Source: Mucilaginibacter_A sp965201005
Lineage (GTDB): Bacteria; Bacteroidota; Bacteroidia; Sphingobacteriales; Sphingobacteriaceae
DNA: 64,000 nucleotides
Assembly (NCBI RefSeq): GCF_965201005.1
Contig: NZ_OZ241747.1
Location: forward strand, 1,984,001-2,048,000
Direction of reading: 5' to 3'
Of the stretch, positions 1 to 8,747 are shown one piece after another. Numbering within the stretch: position 1 is the stretch's first letter; every line of letters begins with the position of its first letter. The notes beneath the pieces are model-generated. The model made no database searches. It was not told the origin of the DNA and saw only the letters and a list, made by a program, of their open reading frames with translations. Both the position numbers and the translations under genes were made by a program.

Positions 1-91
1 GGCAGTTCTCGCGCAGATCATTCAAAACGGCAAGCAATCTTTCAAAAGCAGCACCCGGGTTTTGTTGCGTAGAAGGAATTGGTAATGGCAT
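1..91 (-). CDS. mazG: Partial MazG-like nucleoside triphosphate pyrophosphohydrolase (N-terminus only)
   Basis: The first 30 codons of a minus-strand gene that runs off the left edge. The ATG is read from 89-91. The visible start contains AAFERLLAVLNDLRENC, which matches the opening helix of MazG family proteins, where the next residues would be PWDKKQT. MazG hydrolyses NTPs to NMP and pyrophosphate as housecleaning or (p)ppGpp control. A TAATTTTG promoter element lies about 17 bases upstream of the start. Only 30 residues are visible, so the call rests on the N-terminal helix alone. Confidence 0.7.
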   Translation of the reverse strand, partial: MPLPIPSTQQNPGAAFERLLAVLNDLRENC

Positions 92-107
92 ATTTTTAGT
101 TTGAAAC

Positions 108-115
108 CAAAATTA
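108..115 (-). promoter_or_regulatory. Bacteroidetes -7 promoter element of the mazG-like gene
   Basis: On the minus strand this reads TAATTTTG, matching the Bacteroidetes TAnnTTTG -7 consensus. A TTG lies about 17 bases upstream as a possible -33 element. The start codon at 91 would give a leader of only about 10 bases. Confidence 0.5.
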
Positions 116-145
116 AAGTTTTTTTGATCAGACAAGTTTTAGGTA

Positions 146-160
146 GATAAAAACAGCATC
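146..160 (+). repeat. Dispersed motif, type B
   Basis: GATAAAAACAGCATC preceded by TTTTAGGTA, giving the complete bipartite form (AT-rich tract, spacer, core). It lies between the mazG promoter and the terminator at 171-206. Confidence 0.85.
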
Positions 161-170
161 ATTTTAAATA

Positions 171-206
171 AAAAACCCTGTCGGTTGCAAAAACGACAGG
201 GTTTTT
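171..206. terminator. Bidirectional intrinsic terminator
   Basis: Perfect 13-base arms AAAAACCCTGTCG (171-183) and CGACAGGGTTTTT (194-206) around a 10-base loop, with T-runs on both sides. It lies just beyond the stop of the nitroreductase at 227. Confidence 0.85.
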
Positions 207-226
207 TGTATCAAAACAAACAGCAA

Positions 227-859
227 TTAAGCCATCTCGATAAATAAGTCTTTTTTCGCACGGCGGACTTTTTTGGCGTTTGCCAGCTGGTCGTTCGCTT
301 CATCGCGGTAACCTAAAGGCATAATGGCCACGCTGCGTAATCCTCTATCTTGTAAATCAAGCAAAACATCCATACCTAAAGCATCAAAACCTTCCATTGG
401 CGTGGCGTCAACTTTTTGTTCTGCGGCGGCAGCTAAACCTGTCCCTAAAGCAATGTAAGCCTGTTTGGCAGACCAGTTGAAGCGTTGTTCCTGGGTTAAT
501 CTTTCAATTGTACCGGCAATAGTGTTGTGGAAACCCTGCAAAGCATCAACCGGAATACCGCGCGTTTCGGCTATATTGTTTATGTAAGCAGTAATATGTG
601 CTTCTGTTACATCATTCCATGCAGCAAAAACCAGCAAGTGCGAAGCTTCAAAAATTTGCGGTTGATTGTAAGCGACCGGCTGGATTTTTTTGCGAAGTTC
701 TTCACTTTCAATCACCAAAACAGAAAATGGTTGTAAACCATAAGAGGTTGCAGATAAGCGGATTGCCTCTAAAATATAATCTAATTTTTCCTGCGGAACT
801 TTTTGTCCGTTCATTCTTTTGGTGGCGTAGCGCCAGTTTAAATCTTGTAACAAGCTCAT
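227..859 (-). CDS. NAD(P)H-dependent nitroreductase family oxidoreductase
   Basis: A 210-residue FMN-binding reductase of the NfsB/nitroreductase family, expected to act in the cytoplasm on nitroaromatics, quinones or other acceptors using NAD(P)H. The N-terminus has the typical RYATKRMNGQKVP followed by SATSYGLQPF, the segment that packs against FMN. The C-terminal part GLRSVAIMPLGYRDE matches the family's conserved end. Length is normal. It is monocistronic, with a TACTTTTG promoter element at 896-903 and a strong terminator at 171-206. The physiological substrate cannot be deduced from the sequence. Confidence 0.88.
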   Translation of the reverse strand: MSLLQDLNWRYATKRMNGQKVPQEKLDYILEAIRLSATSYGLQPFSVLVIESEELRKKIQPVAYNQPQIFEASHLLVFAAWNDVTEAHITAYINNIAETRGIPVDALQGFHNTIAGTIERLTQEQRFNWSAKQAYIALGTGLAAAAEQKVDATPMEGFDALGMDVLLDLQDRGLRSVAIMPLGYRDEANDQLANAKKVRRAKKDLFIEMA

Positions 860-895
860 TTTTTTTATTTTTTACTTTCTGTTTACTTTGAAAAT

Positions 896-903
896 CAAAA
901 GTA
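896..903 (-). promoter_or_regulatory. -7 promoter element of the nitroreductase gene
   Basis: Minus-strand TACTTTTG fits the TAnnTTTG consensus and lies 36 bases upstream of the start at 859. No perfect -33 TTTG was found. Confidence 0.5.
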
Positions 904-964
904 AGATAAATACATGTTTAAACACTTAATGTAAATCAAGAAATTAGAACGTTGACTTTTGTAT

Positions 965-978
965 GATAAAAACAGTAT
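965..978 (+). repeat. Dispersed motif, type B (GTAT variant)
   Basis: GATAAAAACAGTAT directly abuts the stop codon of mnmD at its 3' end. Confidence 0.75.
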
Positions 979-1661
979 TATAAACGCGTTGCCCGGAGCA
1001 TTTCGCGTTTTCCCGGCGCGCCCGGCACTTTTTCAACCTTGAAATTTAGAGATTTTAACTGCCGTTTCAGGTTTCCGGTGATGGCATAAGTAACAAAAAC
1101 GCCGCCGGTTTTCAAAAAAGAAATCGTGTGTGCAATAGCTGTTTCGCCCCACATTTCAGGTTGGTGAACTGCGGCAAAAGCATCAAAATAAAGCACATCA
1201 AATAACTGTGGCGATTCAAAGTTGAGGAGTTCTGTATGCGCCAGTTCCAGCTCGCAAAAACCGTTTATTTTTACTTTGTGATTGATGCAGGAAGGGTACA
1301 TGCCCTGAAAACTTTCCCACAAACTGGAATCAATATATTGCTGATAACCGGTTTGTTTGATCAAATCTGTGTTGAGCGGAAAAGCCTCGATTCCAACATA
1401 ATCCAGTTTGATTTGATTTTGCGTACAATAATCTGCAGTTAATAAAAAGTTTAGTGCGGTTCCTAAACCAACTTCTAAAATTTTTACTTCTTTAATTGGA
1501 TTGCCCGATGCTTCTTTTATCGATATAAAATGTTGCAAGCCCGATTTCAAAAACACATGCCGACTTTCCTGTAAAGCACCATGTTTGGAATGATAGTTTT
1601 CGCCAATTTCTGAATTGAAAATGGTGTTGGAGCCATCGGCAGTTTGAGTGAATTGGAGCAT
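978..1661 (-). CDS. mnmD: tRNA 5-methylaminomethyl-2-thiouridine methyltransferase, MnmD-type
   Basis: A 227-residue SAM-dependent methyltransferase corresponding to the methyltransferase half of MnmC (DUF752). It completes the wobble uridine modification mnm5s2U34 in tRNA. The SAM-binding loop is ILEVGLGTALN (about residues 80-90). The catalytic-region signature YFDAFAAVHQPEMW (about 157-170) is typical of the family. The oxidase half of MnmC is absent, as is normal for stand-alone MnmD. A type A motif copy sits in frame at 1507-1521 with its AT-rich half (minus-strand reading ISIKEAS), so the repeat is tolerated in this conserved gene. Confidence 0.9.
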   Translation of the reverse strand: MLQFTQTADGSNTIFNSEIGENYHSKHGALQESRHVFLKSGLQHFISIKEASGNPIKEVKILEVGLGTALNFLLTADYCTQNQIKLDYVGIEAFPLNTDLIKQTGYQQYIDSSLWESFQGMYPSCINHKVKINGFCELELAHTELLNFESPQLFDVLYFDAFAAVHQPEMWGETAIAHTISFLKTGGVFVTYAITGNLKRQLKSLNFKVEKVPGAPGKREMLRATRL

Positions 1662-1714
1662 GGATAATTAAAAAATTGAAATTTAGTCTATGTAATATAC
1701 AAGTTTTTATAACT

Positions 1715-3100
1715 TTAAATCCCTTTTAATCTCCAAGCAGATGCTGGCCCTTCCAAACCAGGCACTCTCTCTATTATGTTTTCATCACGAAGTTTATAAA
1801 ACTCAATTTTTACTAGGTTTTCTGATTTAATTCCTGTTAGTTCTCGTGCTTGTCTATTGTTAATTGTAGAATTATTTTTTAAAAATTCTAATATAAGTTC
1901 AGTTGGTCTTGCCAAAGGTGTATGGGGTATAGTAACTTTTAAACTTCGATCAGTCTCTTCAATTACTGGTGATTTTAATTTCCATTCCTTCATTTTCTCG
2001 AAAGCAGTATTAAGACCTTCACCTATATCTTTATTAGGAGCATTTTTATACTTGCTTAGAGTTCTTACTATTTTATGATTTCTAGCATATCTTGAATCTA
2101 ATATATTGTTTACTGTTACATAACCTGGTAGTCTGCCAGGGCTAATTATTTCAATTCTATTATCATAAATTATTATTTGTACATCATCAGAAATAGAGTA
2201 ATCTCTATGTATTATAGCATTTGTAATAATTTCCCATACTGCTTCTGGCGGATATCGCATTGCTCGTAATCCTTCAGGTGTCCAAACTTTAATGCTTGAC
2301 ATAATTTCAGTAACAGTTGCGACTGTTTGATATATTAATTTATAACTAGAACCTTCAATAGAAATTGTATCTTTTAAATAATCTCGTTCGGGTTCATCTT
2401 CTTTAGTTTCGTACCTAACCACTTTTACTGCACATTTTCTAGGAAGAAGTGCAGAAGGATTATTTGAAAATAAGAGTAAACCTGAAACTCTCGGATCATA
2501 AGTTTTTAAATCAATTAAATTTTCACTTATAACATATTCTAAAGGCTCGGTTCGTGGAGAAAAATCACTCAAAAAAGATTTAATCTCTTCTGATTCAAAT
2601 GTTGATTCTGGAGGAATGGTTGAAACTACAAAATCTTCAAACGACGTTGCACCTTTTGCAAATTGGAGTTCTATTACCTTTTGCTTATCTGTAATTTTTA
2701 AAGATTGAGCACCGTTTCTAACATAAATTTCCCTAGCAGCAGTTTCATGTACACTTGCACTTTTTTCAATTCTAATTTGCATTATAAGTCCAGGAAAATC
2801 ATTACAAGATAAAAAAGTGCAACTAAAATCTAAAGTTGGAACAACTTCAGATAAAGCTTGAAGGTGTGAGTTAAAATCTTCAATTTTTGTAGCACCCTTC
2901 CATCTTTTATTAGATTCAGGTTGGTCTTTTATATCTATAATTCCAATTAAAAACTCACCGCCATCAGCGTTAGCAAATGCTGTAGATATTTTCTGTGTTT
3001 TTGCTCCAGAGATTTCTAAAGCTTTATGGTCAAAAAAATGTGATTCTTCATTCTCAACTAGTTTAATTGCGTCTTCACGAGTTATTTTCTTTTCTTTCAT
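1715..3100 (-). CDS. AlbA/Schlafen-type ATP-binding protein (putative regulator)
   Basis: A 461-residue protein with an N-terminal AlbA_2 (Schlafen-like, RNA/DNA-binding) domain: the segment FFDHKALEISGAKTQKISTAFANADGGEFLIGI fits the family pattern (about residues 22-55). A C-terminal GHKL-type ATPase region includes IIHRDYS and ISPGRLPG (about 295-330), followed by a helical C-terminus that may be a winged helix. This architecture is usually annotated as a RecG-like transcriptional regulator; its function is mostly unknown, and some relatives sit in defence or mobile regions. The gene is visibly more AT-rich than its neighbours and contains no copy of the dispersed motif, which hints at recent acquisition. 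It stands alone. Confidence 0.75.
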   Translation of the reverse strand: MKEKKITREDAIKLVENEESHFFDHKALEISGAKTQKISTAFANADGGEFLIGIIDIKDQPESNKRWKGATKIEDFNSHLQALSEVVPTLDFSCTFLSCNDFPGLIMQIRIEKSASVHETAAREIYVRNGAQSLKITDKQKVIELQFAKGATSFEDFVVSTIPPESTFESEEIKSFLSDFSPRTEPLEYVISENLIDLKTYDPRVSGLLLFSNNPSALLPRKCAVKVVRYETKEDEPERDYLKDTISIEGSSYKLIYQTVATVTEIMSSIKVWTPEGLRAMRYPPEAVWEIITNAIIHRDYSISDDVQIIIYDNRIEIISPGRLPGYVTVNNILDSRYARNHKIVRTLSKYKNAPNKDIGEGLNTAFEKMKEWKLKSPVIEETDRSLKVTIPHTPLARPTELILEFLKNNSTINNRQARELTGIKSENLVKIEFYKLRDENIIERVPGLEGPASAWRLKGI

Positions 3101-3168
3101 ACTTACGAATTATCGCTGCGTTATAAATATCTACAAATTAAGTTCTAATACAGAAAAAATTAACAAAA

Positions 3169-3197
3169 AAGCCCGTAACCTTTACGATCACGGGCTT
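3169..3197. terminator. Terminator of the M13 peptidase gene
   Basis: Arms AAGCCCGT (3169-3176) and ACGGGCTT (3190-3197) with A/T-rich flanks, located between the stop of the minus-strand peptidase and the start of the upstream-reading ATPase gene. Confidence 0.75.
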
Positions 3198-3225
3198 CTT
3201 TTACCCTTATAGATTCCTCAAAAAC

Positions 3226-5289
3226 CTACCAAATCCGAATCCGATCTTCCGGTGCCTTGTACAATTTGTCACCAGGTTTTACATCAAAAGCAGCATACCA
3301 GGCATCCATGTTTACAGGCGCACCAATGGCACGGAACTGCTCTGGCGAATGCGGGTCAACCACCACTTGTTGTGCAGCCGATTCCGGTAAAATTTTGCCT
3401 CTCCATACTTGTGCCCAGGAAAGGAAGAAACGTTGATCCGGCGTAAAGCCGTCAATTTTTTCATTGCTTTGGCCTTGTTTGGTCAGTTTAAAAGCGGTAT
3501 AAGCTACGTTCAGGCCACCCAAATCGCCAATGTTTTCACCTAAAGTCAGTTTTCCGTTTAAGTGGATGCTATCCAAAATGGTGTAATCGCTGAACTGCTT
3601 GGCCAAAGCTGCGGTTTTAGCATCAAATTTTTTGCGGTCTTCGGCAGTCCACCAGTTTCGCAGTGTTCCGTCTTTATCGTACTGGCTTCCCTGATCGTCA
3701 AAACCGTGCGACATTTCATGCCCAATCACTGCACCAATCCCGCCATAATTTACGGCATCGTCTGCTTTTGGGTCGAAAAAAGGGAACTGTAAAATCCCTG
3801 CCGGAAAAACGATTTCGTTCATTACCGGATTGTAGTAAGCGTTGACCGTTGGCGGCGTCATTCCCCAAAGTGTGCGGTCAACTGGTTTTCCTAACTTCGC
3901 AATCATCTCGTTATAATCCCAGATGTTGGAATTTTTCACATTCTGAAAAAAAGTATTCCTATTGACTACCAGGCCACTATAGTTTTTCCATTTGTCGGGA
4001 TAACCAATTTTAGGCGTAAAAGCATGTAGTTTGGCAATGGCTTTTTTCTTGGTCACATCGCTCATCCAGTCCAGTTTATTAATGCGAATCTCAAAAGCTT
4101 TACGCAAATTGGCAACCAACTCTGTCATCCGTGCTTTAGCTTCGGGTGTAAAATACTCCTTTACATATAATTGGCCAAGCAATTCCCCAATCGCACCATC
4201 AGTTAAAGATGACATCCGCTGCCATCTTGGTGTTTGTACTTTTTGCCCGGACAAAACCTGGCCAAAAGCAAATTGCGCCTTTACAAAAGGAGAACTTAAA
4301 TAAGAGGCAGAACCTTTAAGCACATTCCATTGCAGGTAAGTTTTCCAATCGTTTACCGGTGTGGTTTTTAATAAAGCATCGGCATCTGTGAAAAATTTTG
4401 GGTTAGAAACCAAAAGGGAATCCTGGCCTTTAACTTTCATTTTTGCCATTAAATCCATCCAGTCAAAATCAGGTGTGGTTTTGCTGAAAGCGGAAACTGC
4501 AAATTTGTTATAGGTTTTGATCGGGTCGCGCATTTCAACGCGGCTCATTTGTGCCGTTGCCAGTGCTTTTTCAATACCAAAAATAGTTTCGGCATTTTTT
4601 TGCGCCGTTGCCTGGTCTGTTCCGGTTAGCGTAAACAGGGAAACGATATAATTTTTATACGCCGACTGGATTTTTTGTGTACGCGCATCGCTTTTCAGGT
4701 AGTAATCGCGATCAGGCAAAGATGTGCCGCCCTGGCTCAAATTCACAATCATTTTGTTTACATGTTTACTATCCTGGCCGATGTAAAAACCAAACAGCGG
4801 CGAAGCAATGCCTTTCGTACGCATCACGGCCACTTCATTCAATACCCCGTTTAAATCGGTAATTTGGCTGATTTTTTCCAGTTCCGGTTTAATCGGCGTA
4901 TAGCCTAATTTTTCAATTGTAACGCTGTCCATTGCGGCTGCATAAAAATCGCCAACGCGTTTTTCAATTGATCCCGGTGCGGCATTTTTATCAGCTTCTG
5001 CTTTGGCCAGCAAACCTTTAACCGCATTGATATTAAAATCGCGGAGCACGTTAAAACTTCCCCAACGGGTTTCTTTTGCCGGGATTTCATTGTTTTTCAG
5101 CCAGGTTCCGTTGGCATATTCAAAAAAGTTATTGCCTGGTTTTACAGATAAATCCATATTGGCACGGTCAATAAATTTTTTCGGCGGGACCGGTTTTCCG
5201 CCTTTTCCGGGTTCGCTGTTCCCGGCCATTACACCAGCCGAAAGCAAAACCGCGCCCGTAATCACTAATCCAGAATACTTCAACTTCAT
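3226..5289 (-). CDS. M13 family zinc metallopeptidase (PepO/neprilysin-like)
   Basis: A 687-residue endopeptidase of the neprilysin family, exported by an N-terminal signal segment (hydrophobic LVITGAVLLSAGVMA). The zinc motif HEMSH follows GGIGAVIG near residue 520, and the third-ligand region GENIGDLGGL lies about 60 residues later. The C-terminus ends in DRIRIW, consistent with the conserved M13 C-terminal tryptophan. These enzymes cut short peptides in the periplasm or at the surface. Length is normal. The gene is monocistronic, bounded by a hairpin terminator downstream and an inverted motif-B pair upstream at 5349-5389. Confidence 0.93.
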   Translation of the reverse strand: MKLKYSGLVITGAVLLSAGVMAGNSEPGKGGKPVPPKKFIDRANMDLSVKPGNNFFEYANGTWLKNNEIPAKETRWGSFNVLRDFNINAVKGLLAKAEADKNAAPGSIEKRVGDFYAAAMDSVTIEKLGYTPIKPELEKISQITDLNGVLNEVAVMRTKGIASPLFGFYIGQDSKHVNKMIVNLSQGGTSLPDRDYYLKSDARTQKIQSAYKNYIVSLFTLTGTDQATAQKNAETIFGIEKALATAQMSRVEMRDPIKTYNKFAVSAFSKTTPDFDWMDLMAKMKVKGQDSLLVSNPKFFTDADALLKTTPVNDWKTYLQWNVLKGSASYLSSPFVKAQFAFGQVLSGQKVQTPRWQRMSSLTDGAIGELLGQLYVKEYFTPEAKARMTELVANLRKAFEIRINKLDWMSDVTKKKAIAKLHAFTPKIGYPDKWKNYSGLVVNRNTFFQNVKNSNIWDYNEMIAKLGKPVDRTLWGMTPPTVNAYYNPVMNEIVFPAGILQFPFFDPKADDAVNYGGIGAVIGHEMSHGFDDQGSQYDKDGTLRNWWTAEDRKKFDAKTAALAKQFSDYTILDSIHLNGKLTLGENIGDLGGLNVAYTAFKLTKQGQSNEKIDGFTPDQRFFLSWAQVWRGKILPESAAQQVVVDPHSPEQFRAIGAPVNMDAWYAAFDVKPGDKLYKAPEDRIRIW

Positions 5290-5348
5290 CTTTAAAAAAT
5301 TAATTGCTGTTTTAATTAAACGTTAAATATAAGCAATAAAAAAAGGGT

Positions 5349-5389
5349 GGTAAAAACAGCATCGGGTTTGGGGCGATGCTGTTTTTATC
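5349..5389. repeat. Inverted pair of type B motifs (hairpin)
   Basis: GGTAAAAACAGCATC (5349-5363) and GATGCTGTTTTTATC (5375-5389) around an 11-base loop, in the gap between pepO-like and valS. The right copy carries the AT-rich half (GTATAAATT). Confidence 0.85.
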
Positions 5390-5546
5390 GGTATAAATTC
5401 AGGATTATAATTTTAAACTATTGATTTTTAGTATTTTAAGTTGAAGTAAAAGTCCGGCTGATCCAAATCTGATGTCCTATTTTAAAATTGTAAAAATTTT
5501 GTGATTCAGGATTTGAGTTGATGCAGTGAAATTTTGAAACCGCAGC

Positions 5547-5561
5547 GATGCTTCTTTTATC
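5547..5561 (-). repeat. Dispersed motif, type A
   Basis: GATGCTTCTTTTATC, 48 bases upstream of the valS -7 element. The AT-rich half is weak here. Confidence 0.8.
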
Positions 5562-5608
5562 CACCTTTTTTTGTGAAGTGGTTATCATCAAAAATCAGCT
5601 TTAAAACC

Positions 5609-5616
5609 TATTTTTG
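5609..5616 (+). promoter_or_regulatory. -7 promoter element of valS
   Basis: TATTTTTG matches TAnnTTTG. Its last bases form the TTG at 5614 that would otherwise look like the start of valS. Transcription would begin around 5623, so the real start must be further downstream. Confidence 0.6.
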
Positions 5617-5643
5617 CGCTTTATTTATGCTGATTTAAACAAC

Positions 5644-8373
5644 GTGGAAATCCCTACAAAATATAATCCTCAGGAAACGGAGAACAAATGGTACCAATAT
5701 TGGCTCGATCATGGCTTTTTTAAATCCGTGCCCGATGACCGCGAGCCATATACTATCGTAATGCCGCCACCAAACGTAACCGGCGTGCTACACATGGGCC
5801 ACATGCTCAACAATACCATCCAGGATGTTTTGGTGCGCCGCGCGCGAATGCAAGGCAAAAATGCGTGCTGGGTTCCGGGAACAGATCACGCTTCCATCGC
5901 TACCGAAGCAAAGGTTGTAGCGATGTTAAAGGAACGCGGCATCGCTAAAAAAGACCTTTCGCGCGAAGAATTTTTGAGCTACGCCTGGGAATGGAAGGAA
6001 AAATACGGCGGCATTATCCTAGAACAATTAAAAAAGTTGGGCGCAAGCTGCGATTGGGACAGAACCAAATTTACCATGGATCCGGAAATGAGCGAAGGCG
6101 TGATCGATACTTTCATCCATTTGTATAAAAAAGGCTGGATTTATCGCGGCGTGCGCATGGTGAACTGGGACCCGCAAGGCAAAACCGCCGTTTCTGATGA
6201 AGAAGTGATCCGGAAGGAAGTTAACCAGAAGCTGTATTATATTAGGTATGAGGTTGTTGAGAAGAGCGAAGAGATAGGAGCGGGGAGCGGTATAAACGAT
6301 CAAATATCTAAAAGTGATGTGTCTTCAAACCACGCTCTTCGCTCATCATTCCTCACCATCGCAACCACCCGCCCCGAAACCATCATGGCCGATGCGGCAA
6401 TTTGCATCAACCCGAACGATGATCGCTATGCTTCTTTTATCGGCAAAAAAGTGCTGATTCCTTTAATCAACCGCGAAATCCCGATTATCTTGGATGATTA
6501 TGTAGAAATGGATTTCGGTACAGGTTGTTTGAAAGTTACGCCTGCGCATGATTTGAACGATTACAACCTCGGCATAAAACACAATTTGCCGGTGATTGAT
6601 ATTTTGAACGACGATGGCACGCTCAACAAAAAAGCGGAAATTTTAATAGGAAAAGATCGATTTACCGCACGTAAAGAAATTGCCAAACTACTGGAGGAAG
6701 CCGGAAGTTTGGAAAAAGTTGAAGAATATAAATCACAAGTTGGTTTTTCCGAACGGACAGATGCGGTCATTGAACCCAAACTTTCGATGCAATGGTTTTG
6801 CAAGATGGAAGAAATGGCCGGTCCTGCTTTGGATTATGTTTTAGATAGCGAAGTGAAACTGATCCCCGAAAAATTTACCAATACCTACAAACATTGGATG
6901 GAAAATGTGAAAGATTGGTGTATCAGCCGGCAATTGTGGTGGGGACAACAAATTCCGGCCTGGTACTTACCAAACGGACAATTTGTGGTAGCTAAAACCC
7001 GCGAAGAAGCTTTTGAAGAAGCAAAACATTTAAGTACCAAATATTTAGGTTTGAAGATTGAAGATTTGCATCAGGAAGAAGATGTTGTTGATACTTGGTT
7101 TTCCTCTTGGCTTTGGCCGATTTCTGTTTTTGACCCACAATTTTTTGGTGGTAAAAACAGTATGGGCAACTCCGACCTGCAATATTATTATCCAACAAAT
7201 GATCTGGTTACCGCACCCGAAATTTTGTTTTTCTGGGTGGCGAGGATGATTATGGCCGGGCACGAATTTAAAGGTGAAGCACCGTTTAAAAATGTTTACC
7301 TAACGGGAATTGTGCGTGATAAATTAGGCCGGAAAATGTCTAAATCGCTCGGTAATTCACCTGATCCGCTGGATTTGATCGAAAAATATGGCGCGGATGG
7401 CGTGCGTGTTGGGATGCTTTTTTCTTCTCCCGCAGGAAACGATTTAATGTTTGATGAAAGCCATTGCGAGCAGGGAAGGAATTTTGCCAATAAGATTTGG
7501 AACGCATTCCGTTTGGTAAAAGGCTGGGAAGTGGACCCGCAATTATCCAATCAAAACCAAAATTTGATTGATTGGTTTGAAAGCCGTTTTAACCAAGCTT
7601 TAACGGAGATTGAAGAAAACTTTAAACAATACCGTTTATCAGAAGCTTTAATGGCGACTTATAAATTGGTTTGGGACGATTTCTGCGCCTGGTATTTAGA
7701 AATGGTAAAACCGGCTTATCAGCAACCCATCGATGCGGAAACTTACAAGTCAACAATTGGTTTTTTTGAAAATATTCTAAAGATCGTCCATCCTTTCATG
7801 CCTTTTTTAACTGAAGAATTATGGCATGATGAATTATTTGGCGAACGTGCCGAATTGGATTGTTGCATAGTGGCACAACAACCGAAAGGTGGAAAAATCA
7901 ATTTAAAATTGCTTAATGAAATTAGTATGGTAAAAGAAGTAGTTTCTGGAATAAGAAACATACGTAATATAAACCAAATTTCGCCTAAAGAAGCTCTTCC
8001 GCTTAGTTATAAATCTGATCCAAAAACTTCTGAAGTAAATTATGAATCTTATAAACCAGTTTTATTTAAATTAGGTAATTTGAGTAATGTAAGCCCTACC
8101 AATGAAAAAATTCCTGGGGCAACAAGTTTCTTTACTGGAAGTACTGAAAATTTTGTTAAACTTTCAAATCAAATCAATATAGAAGCAGAGCGCGAACGTA
8201 TCCAAAAAGAATTAATTTACTTACAAGGTTTTCTGAAATCGGTAACAGCAAAATTATCTAACGAGCGTTTTGTACAAAATGCAAAACCTGAAATTGTGGC
8301 CAACGAGCAACAGAAAAAAGCAGATGCAGAAGCAAAGATTGCAATTTTGGAAGAAGGTTTGGCAGGATTGTAA
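5644..8373 (+). CDS. valS: Valyl-tRNA synthetase with an unusual in-frame insertion
   Basis: Class Ia aminoacyl-tRNA synthetase charging tRNA-Val. The ATP-binding HIGH motif appears as HMGH (about residues 50-53), the KMSKS loop as GRKMSKSLGN (about 561-570), the CP1 editing domain starts at TIATTRPETI, and the C-terminus is the usual coiled coil. The GTG at 5644 is chosen because the upstream TTG at 5614 is part of the promoter. Between residues about 207 and 235 (6262-6345), just before the editing domain, lies an extra segment rich in S, G and E that is not typical of the family. Its DNA contains GAGCGGGGAGCG and related repeats also found inside lysA. A type A motif lies in frame at 6428-6441 (reading YASFIG). 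Confidence 0.95.
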   Translation: MEIPTKYNPQETENKWYQYWLDHGFFKSVPDDREPYTIVMPPPNVTGVLHMGHMLNNTIQDVLVRRARMQGKNACWVPGTDHASIATEAKVVAMLKERGIAKKDLSREEFLSYAWEWKEKYGGIILEQLKKLGASCDWDRTKFTMDPEMSEGVIDTFIHLYKKGWIYRGVRMVNWDPQGKTAVSDEEVIRKEVNQKLYYIRYEVVEKSEEIGAGSGINDQISKSDVSSNHALRSSFLTIATTRPETIMADAAICINPNDDRYASFIGKKVLIPLINREIPIILDDYVEMDFGTGCLKVTPAHDLNDYNLGIKHNLPVIDILNDDGTLNKKAEILIGKDRFTARKEIAKLLEEAGSLEKVEEYKSQVGFSERTDAVIEPKLSMQWFCKMEEMAGPALDYVLDSEVKLIPEKFTNTYKHWMENVKDWCISRQLWWGQQIPAWYLPNGQFVVAKTREEAFEEAKHLSTKYLGLKIEDLHQEEDVVDTWFSSWLWPISVFDPQFFGGKNSMGNSDLQYYYPTNDLVTAPEILFFWVARMIMAGHEFKGEAPFKNVYLTGIVRDKLGRKMSKSLGNSPDPLDLIEKYGADGVRVGMLFSSPAGNDLMFDESHCEQGRNFANKIWNAFRLVKGWEVDPQLSNQNQNLIDWFESRFNQALTEIEENFKQYRLSEALMATYKLVWDDFCAWYLEMVKPAYQQPIDAETYKSTIGFFENILKIVHPFMPFLTEELWHDELFGERAELDCCIVAQQPKGGKINLKLLNEISMVKEVVSGIRNIRNINQISPKEALPLSYKSDPKTSEVNYESYKPVLFKLGNLSNVSPTNEKIPGATSFFTGSTENFVKLSNQINIEAERERIQKELIYLQGFLKSVTAKLSNERFVQNAKPEIVANEQQKKADAEAKIAILEEGLAGL

Positions 8374-8427
8374 AATATAATTCAAATTTTATTTTAAATC
8401 AGCTTCTTACAAATCTATCTGCGGAAA

Positions 8428-8664
8428 ATGAATATCAGTATAACGCAGTTATATGCTTTGTTGAGCGAAAAGTTTGATAAGGAGACAGGTGAAAACTCAA
8501 CGAGCTATATCGAAGCCAAGATTGATAAAATATACGTAGATAAGACCGCTCATTTGGCTTCCAAGGAAGACGTAGTCAAGGCTAAAACCGATATGATCAA
8601 ATGGTTTGTAGGTTTATCTATGGCTTTGGCGTTGATGGTAATTGGATTATATTTTAAAAAATAG
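8428..8664 (+). CDS. Small single-pass membrane protein with coiled coil
   Basis: A 78-residue protein with an N-terminal helical part rich in K, E and D, then one transmembrane helix near the C-terminus (WFVGLSMALALMVIGLYF), ending in KK. The layout resembles DUF1640/CCDC90-like and other tail-anchored coiled-coil proteins, but no specific family is certain. It lies 54 bases after valS in the same direction and could be co-transcribed. A strong terminator follows at 8689-8725. Confidence 0.6.
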   Translation: MNISITQLYALLSEKFDKETGENSTSYIEAKIDKIYVDKTAHLASKEDVVKAKTDMIKWFVGLSMALALMVIGLYFKK

Positions 8665-8688
8665 TATTCTTAAATTTAATTTTACCAC

Positions 8689-8725
8689 AAAAAAAGTGTA
8701 CCAATCAACCCGGTACACTTTTTTT
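8689..8725. terminator. Bidirectional terminator between convergent genes
   Basis: Perfect 14-base arms AAAAAAAGTGTACC (8689-8702) and GGTACACTTTTTTT (8712-8725) around a 9-base loop, between the small membrane protein gene and guaB, which converge here. Confidence 0.9.
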
Positions 8726-8730
8726 ATGCT

Positions 8731-8745
8731 GATAAAAACAGCATC
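8731..8745 (+). repeat. Dispersed motif, type B
   Basis: GATAAAAACAGCATC between the terminator and the guaB stop codon. Confidence 0.8.
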
Positions 8746-8747
8746 AA

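Larger units (their letters stand above)
5290..5643. other. Intergenic region between the M13 peptidase and valS
   Basis: This 354-base divergent gap holds the inverted motif-B pair (5349-5389), one type A copy (5547-5561) and the probable valS -7 element TATTTTTG (5609-5616). No gene is seen. Confidence 0.7.
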